A stretch of 32,624 bases of DNA from an uncultured Clostridium sp. (GTDB taxonomy: Bacteria; Bacillota; Clostridia; TANB77; CAG-508). A program made the translations under genes and the position numbers. The notes beneath the pieces were generated by a model. It was not told where the DNA came from. It did not search any database and saw only the letters and a program-made list of their open reading frames with translations. The stretch spans positions 1 through 32,624 of the forward strand of contig CAKNNA010000019.1 of the NCBI GenBank assembly GCA_930989765.1, in the 5' to 3' direction. The stretch's first letter is position 1, and the number at the start of each line of letters is the position of its first letter. Below, one piece after another: positions 7,313 through 16,836 of this stretch.

Positions 7313-8275
7313 TTATTTTAAAAAATTCTCCAATATATCTATTACGGCAACGGGGTTATTTTTTACTACGTCATTTAGTTTTTTTATCTCTTCTTGAATT
7401 AAAGAAACAACTCTATTATTCTTATTTAAGTATTCTTCGTTAATATTTTCATATAGCAACCCCTTATATTTACTTAAATATTCTTTTGTATATTTTTCTT
7501 TATCAATATCATAAAAAAGTATTATCCAACTTATAAATAAATAATCATATCTTATATTATTACTCTTATCTTTTGAAATAAATTTTAAGCAACAGTTTAA
7601 TAATACTTCTAAAAAATATATATTTTGTTTTGCTATTATTAAAAAGAATTCCTCATCCGAATTTAAATAAACCTCTACCATTTTATTTACAATCAATGTA
7701 CTATGAGTAAATAAACATAATTTATCATAATATTCATCTAACATTTCTTGTATTTTTCTATTGCTAATATCTTCAAACATTAATTTATCTATAATCTTTA
7801 ACTTTGCTTTAAACATATTCCTTAATTTTTGTTGTTTCGTAAATACCCTTTCTTCTTCTTTTAACCCTAACTTTTTAAATTCATCGTAAACATTTTGATC
7901 AAAATATATCATCATACCCATAATGAGATTTTCAAATGCTGATCTTATTAAAGTATTTGAATCTACTAAACTTTTATTTTTTATGAGCTTATGTACATTT
8001 TTTATGGTCATATATGTTTGATTTAATAAATTTACGCTTTCCTTTGGTAATTTATCATTTTTTTCCTTATATAATCTATCTATATTTTCTCTATTACTTT
8101 TTCTTAATGGAATAATAAATTTATATCTTACCTTAACTTTAATTTTTTCTTTTAGTTCTAAAAGATTGTCTTTTGCAATAAAATTTTCTATCTTTTTTAT
8201 TTTTTCTTCTTTTTTGCATGAAAGCATTGTTTCAATATCTTTCGATTCTGCCAATTGTTTCATTTCTTTTTCCAT
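7313..8275 (-). CDS. Unknown alpha-helical protein (HEPN/DUF5677-like)
   Basis: This 320-residue, Lys/Glu-rich, almost wholly helical protein is unrecognised with certainty. The middle part (about 100-195) has S-N-T-L-I-R-S-A-F-E-N-L-I-M followed some 80 residues later by Y-D-K-L-C-L-F-T-H-S, a pattern shared with DUF5677-like and AbiV-like HEPN proteins (paired helices with Arg and late His). The start at 8275 is preferred over the in-frame ATG at 8293 because AGGAGAA lies just upstream of it. No transmembrane segment is clear. It lies upstream of the zinc-ribbon gene in the same direction, so a two-gene module is likely. Confidence 0.55.
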   Translation of the reverse strand: MEKEMKQLAESKDIETMLSCKKEEKIKKIENFIAKDNLLELKEKIKVKVRYKFIIPLRKSNRENIDRLYKEKNDKLPKESVNLLNQTYMTIKNVHKLIKNKSLVDSNTLIRSAFENLIMGMMIYFDQNVYDEFKKLGLKEEERVFTKQQKLRNMFKAKLKIIDKLMFEDISNRKIQEMLDEYYDKLCLFTHSTLIVNKMVEVYLNSDEEFFLIIAKQNIYFLEVLLNCCLKFISKDKSNNIRYDYLFISWIILFYDIDKEKYTKEYLSKYKGLLYENINEEYLNKNNRVVSLIQEEIKKLNDVVKNNPVAVIDILENFLK

Positions 8276-8380
8276 AATTTCTCCTATTTTCACTACTTAT
8301 ACAAATAATTAGTTAAATCTTTGTACTTTCCATTTCCAGACAATATTTTATTCATAATTTCGTCTAATTTATTAATGTCT

Positions 8381-9193
8381 TTAGTTTTTACTTTTATTTT
8401 TCCGTTTATTTTCAAGATCTTTTTGATTTGATAATTTTCTATTTATTATATCTATTGTAATATTTAATAAATTTATTAAATATTTGTAGAATTCCACATT
8501 TCTATAAAATATATATGGAGAATTCAGATATTCCGACCCAGAGTCTCTTGCGTCCCATCTTATTTCATTAGTATCTTTAAATAATCTAATTTTTTCTTTT
8601 TCCTTAATTTTTTCAAATTCTCCATAATACAAAAGATTTTTTTGTATTAACATTAATAATTCATTTGTCATGCTATCTTTTTCTAAATTTCTTAAAATTT
8701 TTTTCATCTTAAATCTATTAATATTTAAATCTCTAGAATTAATTGAAATAATTTCATCTTTTTTCACTTTTGTTGCATAATATTTTTTATTTGTACCAAT
8801 AATATTTTGCTTTTGTATAAAATACATATTTTTAATTCCCTGTAACTTAAAATCATAATATGGCAAACGAATCTCTATACCTTCAACTACATTAGTTTCA
8901 TTTTTAAACTTTACAATAATAGCTTCTGCTCTTCCTTTTTCTATTACATTTCCTATTAATCTAGCTACTTCTTCTAAAAAATCATATCTTAAGTAAGTAC
9001 TATTTTTATATAAAAAATAACTTTTAAAATCACCTTTAATATTTTCTATTTCTATATTTTTTTCAGCATTATTATTTAACATAATTGAAACTTCAATACT
9101 TCTTACAATATCCTCTAAAAATAATTCTTTATAAGAAAAATATTTATTTATCTTTTTTTTCATTTTCATATTCCATTTCTTCCCATTTTTCAA
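8381..9193 (-). CDS. Unknown 270-residue partner of the 835-residue membrane protein
   Basis: This basic, soluble protein is not recognised. Its most distinctive part is the C-terminal third, with R-W-D-A-R-D-S-G-S-E-Y-L-N-S-P-Y around residues 215-230 and a final helix, preceded by a long stretch of predicted beta strands. The reading frame overlaps the end of the upstream membrane-protein gene by up to 50 bases, showing tight coupling. The exact start is uncertain: in-frame ATGs at 9193, 9169 and 9163 lack a strong ribosome site. The pairing implies a two-component unit; function unknown. Confidence 0.6.
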   Translation of the reverse strand: MKNGKKWNMKMKKKINKYFSYKELFLEDIVRSIEVSIMLNNNAEKNIEIENIKGDFKSYFLYKNSTYLRYDFLEEVARLIGNVIEKGRAEAIIVKFKNETNVVEGIEIRLPYYDFKLQGIKNMYFIQKQNIIGTNKKYYATKVKKDEIISINSRDLNINRFKMKKILRNLEKDSMTNELLMLIQKNLLYYGEFEKIKEKEKIRLFKDTNEIRWDARDSGSEYLNSPYIFYRNVEFYKYLINLLNITIDIINRKLSNQKDLENKRKNKSKN

Positions 9194-11651
9194 TTTTTAT
9201 CCTACGACTTTTATATAAGTCTTTTTGATCTAAATATTTATTTAAACATGCTATTGCGAAAATCTCCCTCATATCTGCTGATATGCCTGAAGTATCATCA
9301 TAATACAAATTTTCTAAATTTTTTGTATTAATTATTTTCTTGTATCCAAACGGACCTATATTCTTAAATTTTAGTTTATTAGATTTTTCAATAGTATTTC
9401 TAAATCTCAATTTTCTATTTGTACCATCAATTTCAACATTCCATATATCGTTAACTAACCATTCTATCGCATTTTTCCATCTTCTTATTTGCTCTATGAA
9501 ATTTATTTTATCACTTTTACTAATTAATTTTTCTATTTCATCATCTATCTTTCTTTTCCACCTTTTATCATTTAATATCTCACCAATTATAATTGCATAA
9601 CCACTTAATTTAAACATAATGTTTAAACCAGATAATTGAAATTTTAATTTAGCAATATCAGTATATAGTTTATCATCCATTAATTCATCGTGAATATCAA
9701 TTTCGGATAGTAATGCTAATTTAAGTAAGTTTCCATAATGAGCAGCAAAAACTTCATAATTAAAATCTATTATATTTTGAAAAATATATTCACATAAATT
9801 ATTATAACAAAATCCAAAAACATCCCTTTCATTATTTTTACTCTTTATCCCCCATACTTCACAACTTTTTTCCCATAGCTCCGGGACTGTTTCTGAATGT
9901 TGTCTTTTAATATTTTGCATCAAGTTCTTTATACATATATCTGGTAATTTGTAATCTTTCTCAATGTCGTTGTTCATTAACTCGTTAAATATTGAACAGC
10001 AAGTTTCTGGTATCAAATGAACCTTATTATATAATTCATTTTCATTTATAATAAATGTTGCACTATATGTGTATTTACTATTTTCTAATAATTCCATTCC
10101 CAACTTTAAATTTATATCATAAATTTTTTCTACTATCTTCAACAATTTATTAATTTCAACTATATATAACTTTGCAACTCTTTGCTTTAAGTACCAATTA
10201 GGTGTTATTATCTTTCCTTCTATTTCTTTTTCATTTTTTAATGCTTTATAAATACTATAAAATTCAGCATTGTTATAAACCTTATTATTAGTTTGTTGAA
10301 TTTTATTTCCATTAAATTTATAATTATTTTTTATGAAGCTTTCGCATTCATTCAAATTAATTTCTTCAATAAATTCTCTAACACACAATACATAATGTAT
10401 AAATACATTACAAATCATTTCTAAAAGTGTTAAAATATCATCGTTATCTTTATTATTATCCATTGAATTATTTTTTATTGTAATAATTATTTTTTTTATA
10501 TGCTCATAAAATAAATCTATATTACCAAATTTTATCCAATACGGAATAATATCACCTATTGCTTTAATATAGTTTGTAATTTCTTTTATACAGCCATTAT
10601 TTAAGAGGAATATGATTGCCTGTTCATTGATTTTTAATATATTTATTTCAAACCAATCAATATCTATAATATTTGTGGGTTGCAATTCTGTGCCAGTATT
10701 CAAAGCTACCCCTTTTTCAGTAAAATCAGCACTATACCATTTTTTATGTTCCATTTTCTTTTGAAACCATAATGAATTATATAAAATTCTATTTTTACTA
10801 CATAAATAATATCCTAAAATGCTCATATTTTTTTGTGCAAATTCTAATATTGAGTCTTTCTTATTTAAATCTTTTTCTTCTAATATGTAATTATTAACTA
10901 TCATCATATCTTCTAAAATACTTAGTGCTTGTTTTCCATGAAAATTTTGAAAATTAAAATCGTTATATAAATATCCTTTTTCTGTAACACTGTCTATATG
11001 AAATACAAGTTGTTTTTTTCTATTTAATAATACATTATATATATTAGAAAATTCATAAATTGTGTTTCCATTCATAATAAATGTTATTATTATATCAATA
11101 GTTTTAATTATCATATACAACACAAATACATACCAAATTGGAAAGCCAACCATCATGCTAAATAATATCAATACAGCCTGAATTATATAGGTATTTATCT
11201 TTTTTAAATTAGCATTTTGACTAATCTCATATTCAAATAACTTTCTTATTCTGCTTATAGTATTAGTATATTCTGAAGAATAAATTGTAGCAATATTGGA
11301 ATAATACAAAGCCAAAAATACACCTGCCACTCCAATTCCACAAATTATAAACTGTGAAAACATATCTTGATTAATAGTTAAATGCTCTTTTAGTATATTA
11401 ATAATTTTCCAATTAATATTTTGAATGATTAATTTTAACATTATTTCTATAATGAATATTAACAATAGTACTATAACTGAATCTTTTAAGTTCTTAATAA
11501 AGTTTCTTAAAATATTAAATTTGTCTTTATTTTTCTTTTTATTAAATGTCTCTTTAACAATTCTTTGATAGTGTTTATTTTTGAAAAAATATAATTTTTT
11601 GTTAATACAATTTCTTAATCTATAATATTTTTCTATTTTATTTTCCTCCAT
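9144..11651 (-). CDS. Large membrane-anchored protein of unknown function
   Basis: This 835-residue protein has an N-terminal membrane part with segments near residues 56-77, 98-118, 154-171 and 173-193, then about 640 cytosolic, mostly helical residues without a motif I can name. The membrane part (Y-S-N-I-A-T-I-Y-S-S-E-Y) faintly recalls DUF2254-type membrane proteins. There is no Walker, protease or nuclease motif visible. No clear ribosome site precedes the ATG at 11651; a GGAGG lies just inside it, so the start is not certain. A terminator of the DUF4268 gene ends immediately before it. Its neighbours are restriction and HEPN-like genes, so a membrane-acting defence role is possible but inferred. 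Confidence 0.65.
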   Translation of the reverse strand: MEENKIEKYYRLRNCINKKLYFFKNKHYQRIVKETFNKKKNKDKFNILRNFIKNLKDSVIVLLLIFIIEIMLKLIIQNINWKIINILKEHLTINQDMFSQFIICGIGVAGVFLALYYSNIATIYSSEYTNTISRIRKLFEYEISQNANLKKINTYIIQAVLILFSMMVGFPIWYVFVLYMIIKTIDIIITFIMNGNTIYEFSNIYNVLLNRKKQLVFHIDSVTEKGYLYNDFNFQNFHGKQALSILEDMMIVNNYILEEKDLNKKDSILEFAQKNMSILGYYLCSKNRILYNSLWFQKKMEHKKWYSADFTEKGVALNTGTELQPTNIIDIDWFEINILKINEQAIIFLLNNGCIKEITNYIKAIGDIIPYWIKFGNIDLFYEHIKKIIITIKNNSMDNNKDNDDILTLLEMICNVFIHYVLCVREFIEEINLNECESFIKNNYKFNGNKIQQTNNKVYNNAEFYSIYKALKNEKEIEGKIITPNWYLKQRVAKLYIVEINKLLKIVEKIYDINLKLGMELLENSKYTYSATFIINENELYNKVHLIPETCCSIFNELMNNDIEKDYKLPDICIKNLMQNIKRQHSETVPELWEKSCEVWGIKSKNNERDVFGFCYNNLCEYIFQNIIDFNYEVFAAHYGNLLKLALLSEIDIHDELMDDKLYTDIAKLKFQLSGLNIMFKLSGYAIIIGEILNDKRWKRKIDDEIEKLISKSDKINFIEQIRRWKNAIEWLVNDIWNVEIDGTNRKLRFRNTIEKSNKLKFKNIGPFGYKKIINTKNLENLYYDDTSGISADMREIFAIACLNKYLDQKDLYKSRRIKIEKWEEMEYENEKKDK

Positions 11652-11659
11652 TCATGCAA

Positions 11660-11700
11660 AAAAGCAAAATAGAATATAAATATACTCTTCTTTTGCTTTT
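11660..11700 (-). terminator. Intrinsic terminator of the restriction operon
   Basis: Ten-base perfect arms AAAAGCAAAA (11660-11669) and TTTTGCTTTT (11691-11700) enclose a 21-base loop. Read leftward, it comes 14 bases after the stop of the DUF4268 gene and ends in a T run. Confidence 0.7.
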
Positions 11701-11714
11701 CATTTGTAAATTCA

Positions 11715-12644
11715 CTATTTATTATAAACCTTATTAAACTCTTTCTTTATTATCAATGCTTGTCTACAAAACCATTTAAAACATTCTTCCCAATTTTCTT
11801 GATTTGTCACATCACATTTCTTTATGGCTTTTATTCTTGAAGCTTTTTTATTATCTAATCTTTGCCATTTATATTTTAATCCTGTATTTTCCTCTAATCT
11901 ATCTTTATTTTCATAGAATAAATCATATATATTTTTATTATCGTTTATATATACTTCTATTCCTATTTCATTTCTTTGCGTTGCACAGGTTAGTGAAATG
12001 TGATATTCCGAATTTCCCATAGGTAAGTCATACCAATGTTGTGGTAAAGCTTTTCTCTTATTAAATTCTTTTGAATATTCTTCGTTACTTGCACCATATT
12101 CTCCAAATGCCTGCCAAAACTCTCCTTGTAGCTTTTGAGCTTTTCCAAGTCCATTACTTGCTTTTTGAGTTTTTCCCCAATCATTTGGTTTTGATACTAT
12201 ATTAAATTTTGGTGCTGCTAAAGAATCACCTATCTTCCAAACTTCAATCTCTAGCAAGAAAAATCCAATTTCTTCGTCAGTATGTGAATTCAACCATTCT
12301 ATAGCTTGTCTATGTTCATCTCTAGCTCTTTTAACTATCCAAATAATAGTTTTTGCATCTTTGCCTGAAGCATATGTAATTATTTTCCCTAAATGATCAT
12401 GATTAGAATCCTCCAGTTGATTTTCTATTACTACTTTCCTATCAGTTCCTTCTTCTCTTCCATAAATATCAACACTATATTTTCCCACTGATGACTCTCT
12501 TTCTTCTAATTCTATATCTATCCCTATTGCATCGCTTAATTCTTTTAAATTTTCTTGTTTACTTAACCAAACCGAGAAATCATATTCTTCATTTGGCCAA
12601 ATATCTCTTAAATTAACTTTTTCTAATTTTCCTAACTTGTCCAC
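11715..12644 (-). CDS. DUF4268 protein with PD-(D/E)xK-like N-terminal domain
   Basis: This 309-residue protein has an N-terminal restriction-endonuclease-like fold: V-D-I-Y-G with Asp59, then I-E-N-Q with Glu74 and Gln76, followed by L-E-D-S-N-H-D-H-L-G-K-I-I-T-Y-A-S-G. This Asp...Glu-x-Gln arrangement is a known variant of PD-(D/E)xK nucleases. The C-terminal half (about 165-309) is the DUF4268 region with its W-Y-D-L-P-x-G and aromatic-rich pattern. Translation starts with GTG, with AGGAGGACAAT before it; the nearby ATG is out of frame. It is the last gene of the type I restriction operon, where such proteins are often found. Nuclease activity is plausible and unproven. Confidence 0.8.
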   Translation of the reverse strand: MDKLGKLEKVNLRDIWPNEEYDFSVWLSKQENLKELSDAIGIDIELEERESSVGKYSVDIYGREEGTDRKVVIENQLEDSNHDHLGKIITYASGKDAKTIIWIVKRARDEHRQAIEWLNSHTDEEIGFFLLEIEVWKIGDSLAAPKFNIVSKPNDWGKTQKASNGLGKAQKLQGEFWQAFGEYGASNEEYSKEFNKRKALPQHWYDLPMGNSEYHISLTCATQRNEIGIEVYINDNKNIYDLFYENKDRLEENTGLKYKWQRLDNKKASRIKAIKKCDVTNQENWEECFKWFCRQALIIKKEFNKVYNK

Positions 12645-12653
12645 ATTGTCCTC

Positions 12654-12980
12654 CTATAAACATTTTATTTCAGTTGAGTGATATTCATTCCAATACTGTC
12701 TTAAAATAATAATATTTTCTTTAACCCATTTTATAGCTTCAGCTTGCTGTTTTCTATTTAGATTACCAGCCAATATTCTATGTCCTTCTAATAGTGAAAT
12801 TGATATTTCTTGTCCTTGATATTTTACATGACAATGTGGTTCGTTATGTCCATTTTCTTTAGTTCTTATTTCAAATGTTATTGATTTTATTTGCCCAACT
12901 TTTGCAAAAGTAATTGGTATTTCTAATATAAATTGCCATTGTCCTAGCTGTTTATAATTTTCCTGATTAAATTCTTTCAA
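12654..12980 (-). CDS. DUF4160-like protein
   Basis: This 108-residue protein is related to DUF4160 proteins. The key segment is G-H-N-E-P-H-C-H-V (about residues 43-51), the family's H-x-P-P-H-x-H-V-type motif, followed by a Q-E-I-S-I-S-L-L-E-G strand and a helix. DUF4160 genes are common in toxin-antitoxin and mobile contexts; their activity is not established. The start codon is TTG at 12980, with GGGAGTG upstream. It directly abuts the stop codon of the YgjP-like gene, so the two are translationally coupled in the restriction operon. Confidence 0.75.
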   Translation of the reverse strand: MKEFNQENYKQLGQWQFILEIPITFAKVGQIKSITFEIRTKENGHNEPHCHVKYQGQEISISLLEGHRILAGNLNRKQQAEAIKWVKENIIILRQYWNEYHSTEIKCL

Positions 12981-13706
12981 CTATATCACTCCCATAAATT
13001 CTTCATCTAATATCTTCTTACGTTCTTTCCAATCCGGCATAAATATTGTAATAAAATTATAGAAATTTTTACTATGATTCTGATGTTTAAAATGTGATAA
13101 TTCATGTAAAACCACATATTCTATGCAGCATATTGGAGTTTTTATTAAATTCAAATTAAATATAACTTTATTACATGCTGGTATACAGCTTCCCCATCTT
13201 GTTTTCATTTGTCTTATTTCTATTTTAGGAATTTTTACCCCATATTTTTTTAATGTATCTTGATATTTTATTACTAGATTTTCTAGTATATTTAAGGCAT
13301 ATCGTCTTAACCATTTTTCATAAACTTTTTTTATATAATTTTTACTATCTATATATTTTTCTTTTATATGAATTTCAATATATTTATTATTTATAACAAC
13401 ACTATTATGATTATCTGAAATGATTTTCATTTTATATTGCTTTCCCAATAAATATACTGTTTCTCCATCTTCAAAAGTTATATTTTCTTTTTGCTCTGCA
13501 AATGTATCATAAAAGTCTTGTTGCTTTTTTATCCAATTTGCTTTTTTCTTAACAAAGTCTTTTGCTTTATCTAATGGCATTTTCATTGGTATTGACAAAG
13601 TTACTTTTTTATCTATGTTTACTTTTAAATTTATATTTTTCACATTTTTTCTTTGAACATAAAAATATATCTTTTCTCCATTAGATTCAATAAAATCCTT
13701 TTCCAT
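12981..13706 (-). CDS. YgjP-like zinc metallopeptidase (M48/DUF45)
   Basis: This 241-residue protein is a YgjP/DUF45 family metal-dependent hydrolase. The zinc site is H201-E-L-S-H205 with a third ligand probably His211 (Q-N-H-S-K-N-F). The family marker R-W-G-S-C is at 170-174. No signal peptide or membrane segment is present, so it should be cytosolic. These genes commonly sit next to type I restriction genes, and here it follows HsdR by 20 bases in the same operon. A role in controlling or degrading a partner of the restriction complex is speculation; only the fold is secure. Confidence 0.88.
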   Translation of the reverse strand: MEKDFIESNGEKIYFYVQRKNVKNINLKVNIDKKVTLSIPMKMPLDKAKDFVKKKANWIKKQQDFYDTFAEQKENITFEDGETVYLLGKQYKMKIISDNHNSVVINNKYIEIHIKEKYIDSKNYIKKVYEKWLRRYALNILENLVIKYQDTLKKYGVKIPKIEIRQMKTRWGSCIPACNKVIFNLNLIKTPICCIEYVVLHELSHFKHQNHSKNFYNFITIFMPDWKERKKILDEEFMGVI

Positions 13707-13726
13707 GTTTCACCCTTCCTAGACAA

Positions 13727-16700
13727 TTAGTATTTCATTAGTGCTATATTTATAATTTCCTCTATTAGTTTGTCTAATTCTTCAAGATCTAAATTAATAT
13801 TTTTTCTTGTTGCATACATAAATATTGTATCGTCGATTGCTTGTGCAATTTCATTATGAATATCTGTATTATAATGCCAATCTCTTTTTATTTTACTTTC
13901 AATTTCTCTTTGAATTGTTAAAGCTATTTCTCCAATTTCTTCAATATTAGCATTTTCTTTCATTATTGGAATTAATTTATCATATATTACTCCATAAAAG
14001 GCTCTCGAATTTTCTGTTGTTATATTAGATGGGTAAACAATTCCAGAGTTTCCTTTTCTAAAATCTTCTTTGATATCTTGCATTTTCTGTAAATACTCAC
14101 TATCTGTAATTCTTCTATTCCTATATGCTTCAATAGTTTCTTCAATTCTTGTAGAAAATTTCTTATAATAAGCTGGATCTTCTTTTGATTTTTCACTTAT
14201 AGTTCTTGTTAACCTTGTTCTAATAGTATCTGCTTTTCCTCTATCTGTTCCCATTTTTTCTAATTCTTTATCAAATTTTTCTGCATCTGTTATATCTACT
14301 GGTTCTGTTATTCTCATCATTTCTTTTGCAACTACATAATTGTCTAATAATTTTTGCATTTTGGCTTCATATTCTTTGTGATCTATAGTTTCAGAGTATC
14401 TTAATTTTACTGTTGCTCTTAATTTTTGATAAAAAGCTAATGCTTTTCTTAATTCACTTATTTTTTCTTTTCCAACTTTGTAATAAGCTTGATCACTTGG
14501 TAAAATTATTCCTAACATACTTCCAAATTTACACAGTTTATCATAGAAGTCCTTTCTTATTTTTTCATCTTCTAGAAGCACTTCATATTCTTCTAAATCA
14601 TTTTTATTTTTTATATCTTTAAATATCTCTTTAAGTTTTTCATATGCTTCAAACATATTGTTTATTTCTGTGTCAATGTAATAAACAGATGATTTAATAT
14701 CTTCTTCATTAAATTCTTCTAGTCCTGCTTCTTGATACATTGTTAATGCTTTATCTAATTCTCCTAATAGTCCTCTATAATCAACTATATAACCATAATC
14801 TTTTCCATCACAAAGTCTGTTTACTCTTGCTATGGCTTGTAATAAATTATGTTCTTTTATTTGTTTATCTAAATATAATGTTGAAGCTTTTGGTGCATCA
14901 AATCCCGTAAGTAGTTTATCTACAACAATAAGTATATCTATATCTCCGTTTATAAATTTAGATTTTATAGTTTCCTCATATTCCTCTTCATTTTTATAAT
15001 TTGAAAGAGCACTAATATAAAATTTCTTTACAATGTCATTAGTATCTTCATCAATACTTCCTTCTCCCTCTCGCATATCAGGTGGAGATATTACAACTGC
15101 AACTTCTAATTCAGGAAATTCCTCTCTAAAAATGTTATAATATTTTACTGCCTCTATTTTTTTGTTACATGCAAGCATTGCATTAAAACCTGTTCCTTTT
15201 AATGTTTCATTATAATTTTTAGCTATATCCCATGCAATTAATTCTAATCTTTGTTCAGAAGAAGCGACCTTTTCAAATCTACTCCATTTTTTCATTACAT
15301 CTGTTTTTTGTTCTTCTGTAAGGTTTCTTGTTAGCATATCTAGTCTCATATCGATAGCTTCTTTTGAAACTTCTTGGTCAACCATTTTTCCTTCATATAT
15401 CAATGGAACTATAGCTTTATCTTTTAAAGCATCATCTAAAGAATATTTATGTATTAAGCCTCCAAATTTATCAAATATATTTCTATCTCTTTTCATAATT
15501 GGTGTTCCTGTAAAAGAAATATATATTGCTCCTTTGAATACTTCTTGCATCCTTCTATTTATTTCACCATATTGAGTTCTATGTCCTTCATCAACTAAAA
15601 TAAATGTATTCGGTGCATCTACTGAAACTCCTGATTTTACCACTGTTTCAAATTTATTAACAACAGTTGTTATGACTCTGACTTTTTCGTCCTTAATTAA
15701 ATCTGTTAAATTATTTCCAGTTGTTGCTCTTGCTGCTTCTACTCCAATTCTATTAAATGTTTTATGAATTTGTTTATCTAAATCTACCCTATCTGTTACT
15801 ATAACTACTTGTGGATTTTGTATTTCTTTATCTTCCATTAATTTTTTAGTTATATAAACCATTGTTATTGATTTTCCAGAACCCTGTGTATGCCAAACAA
15901 CTCCTCCTTTTTTATCATGTTTTATTCTTTCTAACATTGCTTTTACTGCAAAATATTGTTGATATCTACATATTTTCTTTGTTCCTGCTTCAAAGATTAT
16001 AAAGTCTTTTATTAATTCTAAAAATCTTTCTTTTTCAAATAGTGAAATTATATCTCTATCTTGTTTGGTTACTTGTCTACCAATTACAGTTTTATCTAGT
16101 AATTCATTTTGTTTTTCCACATATTGTTCATTCCATGTTGACCAAAATTTATCTGGTGTACCACAAGTAGCATATTTCGTTTCATTTTTATTAGCTGCCA
16201 TAACTATTTGTATAAATTTAAATAGTTGAGGAATATAATCTGGCTTTTGATTTCTTATATTTTGAGAAATAGCCTGAATTATTGGTACTGATGCATCTTT
16301 ACATTCTATTACTGCTAATGGTATTCCATTTACAAATAAAACAATGTCTGGTCTTGCATAATCTTTACCATTCATTCTTAACACTGAAAATTCTTCTGTA
16401 ACATAAAAATCATTATTTTCAGGATGTTCAAAGTCTATGTATTTTATATCAAAAGATCTTTTAGTCCCATCTACCATGTTCTCTTGATAAGATTTTCCCA
16501 ATGTTAATAAATCATATATTTTTTCATTTGTACTAATAAGTCCAGTTACTAAATCTTCATTTAAATCTTTAATAGCTTGTCCTATTGTACTTGCTGAAAA
16601 CTTATATTTTTCCCCTTTATATTCATAACTATTTATTTCATTTAATTTTTTAGCTAATATATCCTTAAACATTACATCTGTTAAAATATAGTTTCTTAAC

Positions 16701-16810
16701 TTTTTATTTTTCTCTTCAGATATGTATTTATATCCTAATTTCTGTAATACTTCTATAGCTGGTCTTTGACTTGTAGACATTTCATTAGTTACTGGTATTT
16801 TTTCTTCCAT
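13727..16810 (-). CDS. hsdR: Type I restriction enzyme R subunit (HsdR)
   Basis: This 1027-residue protein has the full HsdR layout. The N-terminal nuclease has R-P-D155-I-V-L-F and E169-C-K171. The SF2 helicase motor has Walker A T-Q-G-S-G-K-S (308-314), the DEGH box (407-410) and S-F-T-G-T-P (432-437). Later helicase motifs (L-L-T-G-F-D and Q-A-I-A-R-V-N-R) and a long helical C-terminal part follow. HsdR translocates DNA and cleaves it when the complex meets unmodified sites. Length and motifs look intact, so it is probably active. The ribosome site is weak (GGGGGC). It follows the second specificity gene by 26 bases and precedes the YgjP-like gene. Confidence 0.97.
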   Translation of the reverse strand: MEEKIPVTNEMSTSQRPAIEVLQKLGYKYISEEKNKKLRNYILTDVMFKDILAKKLNEINSYEYKGEKYKFSASTIGQAIKDLNEDLVTGLISTNEKIYDLLTLGKSYQENMVDGTKRSFDIKYIDFEHPENNDFYVTEEFSVLRMNGKDYARPDIVLFVNGIPLAVIECKDASVPIIQAISQNIRNQKPDYIPQLFKFIQIVMAANKNETKYATCGTPDKFWSTWNEQYVEKQNELLDKTVIGRQVTKQDRDIISLFEKERFLELIKDFIIFEAGTKKICRYQQYFAVKAMLERIKHDKKGGVVWHTQGSGKSITMVYITKKLMEDKEIQNPQVVIVTDRVDLDKQIHKTFNRIGVEAARATTGNNLTDLIKDEKVRVITTVVNKFETVVKSGVSVDAPNTFILVDEGHRTQYGEINRRMQEVFKGAIYISFTGTPIMKRDRNIFDKFGGLIHKYSLDDALKDKAIVPLIYEGKMVDQEVSKEAIDMRLDMLTRNLTEEQKTDVMKKWSRFEKVASSEQRLELIAWDIAKNYNETLKGTGFNAMLACNKKIEAVKYYNIFREEFPELEVAVVISPPDMREGEGSIDEDTNDIVKKFYISALSNYKNEEEYEETIKSKFINGDIDILIVVDKLLTGFDAPKASTLYLDKQIKEHNLLQAIARVNRLCDGKDYGYIVDYRGLLGELDKALTMYQEAGLEEFNEEDIKSSVYYIDTEINNMFEAYEKLKEIFKDIKNKNDLEEYEVLLEDEKIRKDFYDKLCKFGSMLGIILPSDQAYYKVGKEKISELRKALAFYQKLRATVKLRYSETIDHKEYEAKMQKLLDNYVVAKEMMRITEPVDITDAEKFDKELEKMGTDRGKADTIRTRLTRTISEKSKEDPAYYKKFSTRIEETIEAYRNRRITDSEYLQKMQDIKEDFRKGNSGIVYPSNITTENSRAFYGVIYDKLIPIMKENANIEEIGEIALTIQREIESKIKRDWHYNTDIHNEIAQAIDDTIFMYATRKNINLDLEELDKLIEEIINIALMKY

Positions 16811-16836
16811 TTAATTTGCCCCCATAAATTAAATTT

